DNA of 64,000 bases, taken from assembly GCA_030248215.1 (NCBI GenBank), contig JASANG010003834.1, positions 33,438-97,437 on the forward strand, written 5' to 3'. The notes under the pieces are model-generated. The model was not told the DNA's origin and did not search any database. It was given only the letters and a program-made list of their open reading frames with translations. This document shows positions 56,155-64,000 of this stretch, in pieces; the first letter of the stretch is position 1; each line of letters opens with the position of its first letter. Made by a program: the position numbers and the translations under genes. Origin of the DNA: Enoplolaimus lenunculus (Eukaryota; Nematoda; Enoplea; Enoplida; Thoracostomopsidae).

Positions 56155-59100
56155 ATGTCTGGTGGACTGAACATGTCTGGGTTATCTGTGGGTATGGCTT
56201 CAAAACGACCAAGACTAGTGAGTTCCTAATCAAATGTTCGGTTTAAAATTATATACGCTCTAAAACCATTGCAATATGTTACTCGAAGCTCATAATGCTG
56301 TTTTATATAGATTTGTGAAACTATTGGGCTGGTAGTTGGTGCTGAAACATGTTACATCTGAAGTTAATTTTATTTGCATAGCAAAACTGCTGTAGTACAT
56401 TATGTTGCAGGGCGATGGTTTTCAAAATAGTCAAGCTGGCGGGCTTCAAAGTAATTTCGGAGGAAGTGATATGCTAAGTGGCATTGGTCAGACAAATTCT
56501 GGCATCGTTGGGTCTGCCAGCGCTGGTGGTAAAGTTGTGCAGTTAACGCAGCTTGTATCAAACATTCAAGAAGCTGATATTTTGGATGCATTGGCGACAT
56601 TTGGCAATGTTGGGTAAAATTGTGTGCTATTGTGACTGACAGGGTGCAAAGCGGTACTGGAGTATACTCTAATCAAAATCAGTTTGGTTCTGCAAAACTA
56701 AATTACAATCGATTATTGATAAGTTAACTCGCCACACAAGTAGGCCTGAAGTTAAAATGTCAAAGTTCTGATTCCGATTGATTTTGAAATCAGAATCGGA
56801 ACTCGTTTTGAATCGGAATTCGCATCGGAATTCCAGTTGTATATACCCTGGTTTTCTATTGTACTTGTTAATACAAATTATACGTATAGTCACAAAATTT
56901 GTAGTTCCGATTCCGCTATCGATTCTAGTATAATACAGTTCCTCTTTGCACGCTGATATTGTAAATCAGGGTTTATAACTATTTTGATTAGTGATAATTA
57001 CCTGCTTGCTCCCTTCCCTTATACACCATAAACATGCATCAAATGCTTTTTAACTTTACATGTCGTTCACATTTGTTTTGGCTTCATTTCAGCTATGTTC
57101 AGTTGCACCCACCAAACGGGGCGTTTGTTGAATTCGAAGTAAGTAACTTATATAAGTATTTATTGTTTTGTAGTTGTGCTGGCTTGCGCCAGTTTTGATT
57201 CTTAAACTATATCTGTACCCTGAGAAAAGCTCAGTGGGTTTTGTTGAATGCTTCATGTTTTGAACACATAAATGTACCTGAAGTGTTTTTGTAAATGTAC
57301 TAAATGCTTATCTGATTCGCGTAAGTATAAATTTTAGGAATCAAACGCAGCCAGACAGTGTTGCGAATTTGGCATTGTAAGTTGGAAACTGGTAATCTTT
57401 TGTTAAACGATTGGTGTGAGTCGGAGTAGAATGGGTCGTGAGAGCTCAGAAATTTGTGAAAATGCAATGCACGTATATATTGCTTAAAGTGTTTATAATT
57501 TGATCTCAGATTTAAAATACTTTGGTGACCAAACCATTAGCAAAAGGGTTTTAATAGTGACCCAATACCTATTATTAAATCAAAGCAACGTGCCTTATCC
57601 GGATTGTTATCAACTATGATTCTGCCCGTACAACAGTTATAAAGCTTTAGACTCGTGGGATTACAATTTCCAATCAGCAAGCGTCAATCCAAATGGCAAA
57701 TATGGCTTCTATACCGCGACAAGGGTAGGTATCCTCACCGTAGATGTTGGCTTACACTGCACAGTGTATTAACGCTTGTTTCAAATTATTTAGTTGGACG
57801 GTCGATATATTGGATTATGTTCTGTTTGGTGTATTGGTGTATCTAGTTTCTCTGGCTTGCAAGTGACAAAGATTACATAAAGGAGTACAATGTTCTGTTC
57901 TTTCTTTCCAGGACATAGGTTTCTAATTTCACATGCTGCTGCCGACGTTGGAGATTACGTACGTAGTGTTGTGCATATAATAAGTAGGGGTGGGCTTTGT
58001 TAGTGGGTGCCCACCCCCTTCCCCAGCAGTGGACCCCCAGCTGACTAGTGCAATTTACTCAAACTGTTAAAATGGGATAAAGTTCATATATATATATTTC
58101 TTTTGTAGAATGGAATCTGCGCAACCATCAAATTGTTTGGTGATGTACGTTCTTAATCCAAAGTATCCAATAACTGTGGTATGTTGAAATGTTCTGATTT
58201 CCCGGTTGAAATAAGTGTATCGAAAAAATTTTAAGCTTGGTATTTTGTCTTTTGCGCAAATATGATATGGTGCACGTAAGTTATTACGAAGTATACGTCA
58301 ATTTTTGATTTTGCGAAAACTGCAATTACACTGTTACTTAGCACTTCAATACTATGAAAGCTTTGTTGTTGAATTGCTACAAATTGGGTTAACTGTGCTT
58401 CCAGTGTTCTAGGAGGTAATTCAAACAATCTGCAAAACTGTGAGCGAAATCAATCGAATCATGATATCGCGAGGCAGCGTCATTGAGTGTCTTGTTGAAT
58501 TTCCAAGCGTCGAAGCGGCTCGTGCAACCAAACACAAACTAAACGGTTGTGACATTTATTCGGGGTGTTGTACCTTGAAAGTAGAATTTGCAAAGGTAAC
58601 GTGAACTATGTTATCACACTTCGCTGGAATCTGTGTTTAATATTGTAAAATTTATCAACTAAGATGCTTCGCTAACTGGCGATAGTAGCTGCAATAATAT
58701 GAGTGGAAATCGGCTTAAAGCACAGGTCTGTCTGTAAGTCAAATAACATGTAGCAATGTTTTTCGTTTTTTCAAATAGCAAGGATTTTAAACTATAATAA
58801 TTTTATTTTGGTTTAAGATTTCAAGATTACCCGTTCAACGAAATGATCAAGACAATTGGGATTTTGTTGGACCTTCTGCAGGTAATATCGTTTGCAATTC
58901 AGTAGGTGAATTGCACTATAATAGACCAAAAATGTAAAAAAACTTTATCAGACAAATAATAAATAATATATGCAATTTAAAACAAAACAGTCTGTTGCGC
59001 ATTTTGTTAAAATACAAAATATAACATCAAATGTAAAAATTTAATCTGTCGAAAATACCGTATATACGCAAGTTATTGTCAGATTTTAATATTCTGCTTG

Positions 59101-62100
59101 TAGGTCATCAGGAAAGAATAAGCACATGTTGATTTTCATCAGGGTTCCTCAACCTATTCGCGAATAAATGTGAAACCAATTTTGTATTGGGAGATTTTTT
59201 AAATGAAATGTAATCTGACGTAAACCAATAAAGTATAGTGTACTTACCTACCATAAGGTTAAATTTTGAAAAAATTGCTAAAAATTGTCATTCACAAACA
59301 CTGAGTGCGATATCTCCGATTTAACAATGTTACAAGGCATCAAACTGCCAATAAATTTTAAAAACAAAAACGCACAACGTAGTCGTACAGTATCACCATG
59401 GCAATGCTCTGCTGCTATGTTATGTAGTAATACACTGGACGTTTTAGTCACTGTTTTAAAATATATATTTAATTGCTTTGTATAATTTCAGAAATTCACT
59501 CGTTACCAATTTCAGATCGTGACCTAAAACATTAAACGGACGAGCCAGCGAACAAGCTTTTTATAAAAAAACATGAACAAACAATTGAAGCCTTCAGGCG
59601 TCTTTTAACAACTTCTCACCGACAACTATTGAAATTAATTTTTACAAATATCACAATTTGCACCGTTTTTAATACAGCACAGGTTGAACATTTAAATATT
59701 CATACTCAAAATATTTATAAATCAACATCAATACTCCAAAAATACTTAAAATAAATGTCAAATTGCAAAACAACGTCTTTCATAGTTCCACAAATCTTAC
59801 TTTTGTAAAAACATGAATATATAATTAAATTATAAAGTCTTACTACTGCAAGGCAGTCGTTTAAACGAGTGTACTTTATATGCAAATGAAGCCGAAGGGT
59901 AGCAGAAAGCAAGCGATATGAAACAAAATACAGGTAAAGAATTTCCGTTGTTTTTGGCATGCAACTCTTGTAGTTATCAGCAGACGAATATGCTGTACCA
60001 AATTAAAGTGTTTTATGTACTGTTCAGCGTGTTTACCCAGCGAAATAATTTTTAAACAACAATTGAAACTGTACATTATAAAATAAACGCAATGTTTTGT
60101 ATACAAAACGTAATTTAAATTGTAGGGAAATTTAGCGGCAATTGGTATCGTTCCGCAGAAAATGAATTGAAGCTGTGAAAGTGTTTTCGGGGAGGGCGCT
60201 GCTAAACTGACGGCCGCGTTATATGCGAAGGGCGCCGGCGAGTTAATTGTTCTCTACTTAGTCTCTTGCTCGTAACGGCTTTTGTATGCGATAAATATTT
60301 GCGTTTATTTGGCACTCACTGTCCCATTGTGTGTATAATCGTTGTCTCAGCTATTCATTGCTAAATAACGTTTGTCATTGCTGGTCAAACGCTTTTTGGC
60401 AATCTCGAAAGTCATAACAGTAATTCGATTTTAAAATTGAAAAAACACAATGAAGAGTATACTGGAAGTGGAACATGTATAAAATACCAGTACCACATAC
60501 CGAAACCAGGTTTTTAAAATAGTCATATGTTAATGTAAAGTGACAATCCACAAGATGAGTGTGTAGCTTTAAATGCGGACTGTCTGCTTACCACTCTTTT
60601 GTTTCGATAATTTGTAAAAACTATTGGTTCTTTCAATACGCCATTAGTCGCTACAGTCAAATTTCACTAACACAAACTGCATGCGTTTCTAACGGATTGT
60701 GTAATGTTTTGTCCTTGTATAATTTGTCGTCAGGATCGTTATTGATAAGTACGTATATTGTGTATGCAATAGTTCGACAAGAATTTAAAGTAAATCCATT
60801 TGTGAGCGCTTTGATGGGCTACCTCATTTTCAAAAATTTGCGACAGTCCTTATCCACTATATTATTCGAACTGTTTTATGAAAATTTTCAAACTAGTTCT
60901 TTTCTTGTGGCTACGTAAAAAGGTTAACTTATAAATTCTATGAAGTGAATACAATAAACATAGCTAAGGATCGGTATTGAGCTTCCTTTTTAAATACTAC
61001 GTAAATTAGCAGCCATATTGGAGGAATTTTGAATTTGTTACACTTTCAAGCAAAATAAAATATCTTGCGATGTGGCAGTGATGCTCGTGAACACATAACG
61101 AGAACATGTTATAGAACGTGACTTCGTGAAACATGTATAACTGGAAAGAAAGTAGTAATTCTTATGTGAAAATTATGTAATTTAGATCAAATCTGACGCA
61201 AGAACACCAGTTATAAAAACACCAAATACTTTAATAATATAGCCATTCTGACCATTGGTTTTTGAAAATTTTTCAACATAGTTCTGCTAACAAGTTTAGC
61301 CATCCATATAATACTCGGACAATCATAATTTTATTCGAGAAGAAAGCAACATGGTTTACTTGTTAACCTGATATCGCGCAAAGTGTTGTGCGCAAATAGC
61401 TGTAAAATCGTATCAGTACAGGTAAGAAAATAACGTAATTGAAACTGCCTTAATCGAACAACTATAATAAAAAGCGGCTGAAGTATTTTTTGGGAAATCC
61501 GTAAATCATTATCAACACGTGTTTGTTTGCACTGTAAATTATGCGTGTTTAACATTGAAAATATTCTGCAACTATAAATTAAGTTAGTTTTAGCAAGGGA
61601 CATTTAGATTCAGCTGCTAAAATATTTCATGTTTTTCTGTGTGTAATTGTACGTTGATTCGAATCGTGGTGTTCAAATCAAAGCCACAATACTGAAAAGT
61701 TCTATCAAAATTGTCAAACGACAGCTCACATACTACATCATGTTAATATTGTTAACAGAATATAATATGAACATATAATATGATGCTGTTTACTAGCGAA
61801 CGAACATCAGTTGATTTTAAAGTGATATCAAATGTTTTCGGGGAACACCGACACCGATAAGTCTTGCCCTCTAGTGATGTGTCCATACCAGAATTTTTTT
61901 CGGTGCCAATTCTAATTTTGAAAATTTGACCGATGTCGATTAAGCTTCTTTTCACCGCTTGTGTTTTGGCTGCAGATTTCTCTTATCTTAAAGCATTCGG
62001 CGCAAGTTTCTATAGAACATAAAAAACTGGCTCATTCTATGTGGAATTATAGTCAATTTAGCAGTAATTATCCATTATAATCTACAATTTATGTTCCTGT

Positions 62101-63845
62101 ACCTGTTAAATGTCATCTTGTTTCAACCCATCTTATAAACAACGGCTATAGCCATCACAATGTCATAATCAAACACATTGCTATGCGCCAGCAATTGGAA
62201 TGGAAAACATTCCAACTTAAATCTATATGCAAAAAGCATTGGCAAAACGTCGGTTTTTTCTTGTAGTGTCGATATCGATATTCGATGCTCAAGAAATGTG
62301 TGTCGTATTACCGGTGCCAATTTATTGGCACATTCGGATTGTCAACCTATGCTGTTTTATTGTCGATTTATCAGTGAAACTTAGCCGCGAAAAAAGTTCT
62401 ATTACATACTTCTGTTAGCGCAAAAAATTTGTAGCACTATTTGTGTTTCTTGGCGTAAGCTAAAGCAAGTCGATCGCATTAGTGGTAACAGTTTATGATT
62501 CCATTATGTTTAATAATACGCATAATTTTTATAACAGGTTCGCGTTGTTCACCGAACGCCACTGATCTGCAAGTAAGGCGGTGGGGAAATTAAGCTGCAC
62601 GACCGGTCGCTTTGTTTTACGGTAATATTTATTACATATTATTCGGGTGTTCTAGTTAGATTTTGTGTTTCCATGGGTGCCGTTAGACGATTTTTGTATA
62701 TACTAGTTATTTTGAGACAAATTATTTTACTAAAATTTGGTTTCGAACTGTATAGGAATTTAACTATTTTTCGGTGTATATGCAATCAGTTTTATTAATT
62801 TCTGGTTCTTTAGTTTTAGCTGTTTAATAGATATACATTCCTGGCTGCATGGGCTCTCCCTGGGGGTGCGTCCCTCTCAAATGCCAATTCAACCACTTGG
62901 TTATCTATCGCCAGATTGTTGGTTTCCCACGTTTTAGAATCGGGGGGTCAAAATTCAAACTCGTCGTTACCTTAAAAGACACATACACATAGTCTGCACA
63001 AACAGCATACAACTATTTATGTATCCGCATAGCAACTAAAACCTGTTTTTGAGACTACAGAAGTAGCAAAATTTAGTACACGTGTATGGCATAATGTCGC
63101 CTGATACCATATGGTGAAAACGAACAAAGTAATATACATCAGGTTTATTTCATTTGAATAGCTAAAATCCCCAGGTTGAATAAGGGAGTTGTCTCCCACT
63201 CTTGTGTTGCCCCCTGGTTTAATCTGCGGCAACTTCCCACAAAAAATGGGAAGAGGGAGAGGCCAGGCTGTTTATGTTAAACATCTACGTATGTTAATTT
63301 TTAAACATACAAAATACTTTTTGGTGAGAGATACATTGTTTTGCTTGAATAGTCTGTTAGAATGGAATCTTTCGTAGGGCTGGTTTGCCCAGCATTCAAT
63401 GCATAACAGCGTGCGATATAGTAAAACCGATTACCGCAATAATGTGTCTTCGGATGGCGTGCTCCAGATTTTAATGAATAACTATACAGACGTACCGAAA
63501 TATGTAAATGAATTTAAATCTTAACGTTCTGCTAATGGTTGATGTATAATAGAATTTATATTTTCAGGTCCACAGTCCCCGTTTGAACTGCGTAGCAGCG
63601 ACATTTTTCTCAACGTATTTTTACAGTTGCACTAAAGCATCTGTACTTAACGTCTGCATGTCATGGTGATACTGTTTTGACCTACGAAGTTTGATACTCT
63701 TCAGGGTGCTTGAATGTTTTCTAAAATAAGAAAAAGCATAATATTTTAGGTTCCAGTATGTCGGCGCGCGGTGGTGGTCTACTGGCACCTCCAACGACTG
63801 GAAGTGGGACAAGCGGGACACCAGGGATGGGTGGTGGCTATGGAG
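56155..63845 (+). CDS. HNRNPL: hnRNP L-type RNA-binding protein, 5' part (runs off right edge)
   Basis: Nuclear RNA-binding splicing regulator with PTB-type RRMs. Exons with consistent phases: 56155-56217 (ATG, MSGGLNMSG... with the basic SKRPRL), 56411-56613, 57093-57138, 57338-57376, 57651-57724, 58109-58178, 58413-58595, 58818-58881 and 63750-63845. RRM1 spans KVVQLTQLVSNIQEADILDAL, GNVGYVQL, NGAFVEFE, AARQCCEFG and GITISNQQASI. RRM2 begins NCLVMYVLNPKYPITV and contains ECLVEFPSVEAARATKH, LNGCDIYSGCCTLKVEFAK and ISRLPVQRNDQDNWDF. The last two are close to hnRNP L signatures. The exon at 63750 encodes a Gly/Ser/Thr-rich linker ending GMGGGYGG in phase 1. About 279 residues are present; RRM3 and RRM4 would lie beyond the window. 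An alternative in-frame terminal exon may start at 63569. Confidence 0.92.
56640..56955 (+). mobile_element. hAT-type non-autonomous element in hnRNP L intron 2
   Basis: Starts CAGGGTGCAAAGCGG and ends CTCTTTGCACGCTG. Carries TTCCGATTGATT, AATCGGAACTCG and GAATTCGCATCGGAATTCC blocks and an internal ATACCCTGG that may mark a nested or truncated copy. Confidence 0.65.
58882..63749. other. Long hnRNP L intron
   Basis: 4.9 kb. It contains the CCGATACCGAT-type repeat at 61838-62345. The rest is AT-rich with no exon fitting phase 1 except a possible alternative terminal exon at 63569-63635. A 119-codon frame at 60559-60918 has no family resemblance. A CG-richer stretch lies at 60180-60245. Confidence 0.5.
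61838..62345 (+). repeat. CCGATACCGAT-rich interspersed repeat (copy 2)
   Basis: ACACCGACACCGATAAG start, middle GCCATCACAATGTCATAATC and TGCGCCAGCAATTGG, end TTACCGGTGCCAATTTATTGG. Aligns in order with 23425-23815. Confidence 0.55.
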
Positions 63846-64000
63846 GTGAGGAATTTTTGGGACTTTTCCGTCACGTTATGACAACATAAACGTTATACCT
63901 ATTCTTGATAAATCACTTCGCATAAATGTCGATAAATAAATTTCTGTTTTAAAATGAAGATTTAATAATTTGCTGTCTTAAAATGAAGATTTCTTGCTTT

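Noticed and set aside
57913-57960. Exon-like segment after TTTCCAG encoding HRFLISHAAADVGDY with a GTACGT donor
   Set aside because: Its phase breaks the hnRNP L frame, while joining 57724 directly to 58109 restores RRM1 to RRM2 continuity.
60559-60918. 119-codon open frame with hydrophobic stretches
   Set aside because: Lies in the long hnRNP L intron; no family motif, no splice or promoter support.
1-64000. CRISPR array, bacterial operon or prophage
   Set aside because: Gene structure with introns and animal protein families shows nuclear eukaryotic DNA; no spacer-repeat pattern of CRISPR type seen.

Overview
This window is nuclear DNA from an animal. It is AT-rich, its genes are split by short GT-AG introns, and two of them (ABCB8 and SOD2) encode mitochondrial proteins. 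Nothing in it fixes the phylum. The density of small DNA transposons, tRNA-derived repeats and a Tx1/L1-type LINE fits a repeat-rich invertebrate.

Layout. The left half is minus-strand: the 5' exons of an unrecognised coiled-coil gene (running off the left edge from 2505), a second unrecognised multi-exon gene (6870 to 5609), an intact intronless 798-codon ORF of a DDE-like family (10045 to 7649), an orphan terminal exon (12703 to 12540), and a long gene (26110 to 13682) ending in a KMT5A/PR-Set7-type SET domain. The right half holds a complete ABCB8-type mitochondrial ABC half-transporter on the plus strand (27914 to 39528, 19 exons, phases consistent throughout), a LINE whose first ORF carries a NADAR domain and whose second carries endonuclease plus reverse transcriptase (40145 to about 44600), a minus-strand Mn superoxide dismutase gene (49189 to about 53194), and the 5' part of an hnRNP L gene (56155 to 63845, running off the right edge).

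The spacers and introns are mostly repeats: hAT-type elements with CAGGG ends (two with 8-bp target duplications), TTAA-bounded piggyBac-like MITEs that enclose a tRNA-like promoter, TA-bounded elements, palindromic foldbacks, MITEs with a GCCTAA-rich core, tandem tRNA-derived SINE units, an 83-bp minisatellite and microsatellites. Several are nested, which gives relative ages.

The host genes do not form one pathway. ABCB8 and SOD2 both act in mitochondria; the SET gene and the hnRNP L gene act in the nucleus on chromatin and RNA. The most unusual item is the NADAR-bearing ORF that sits 53 bp upstream of the LINE endonuclease/RT ORF.
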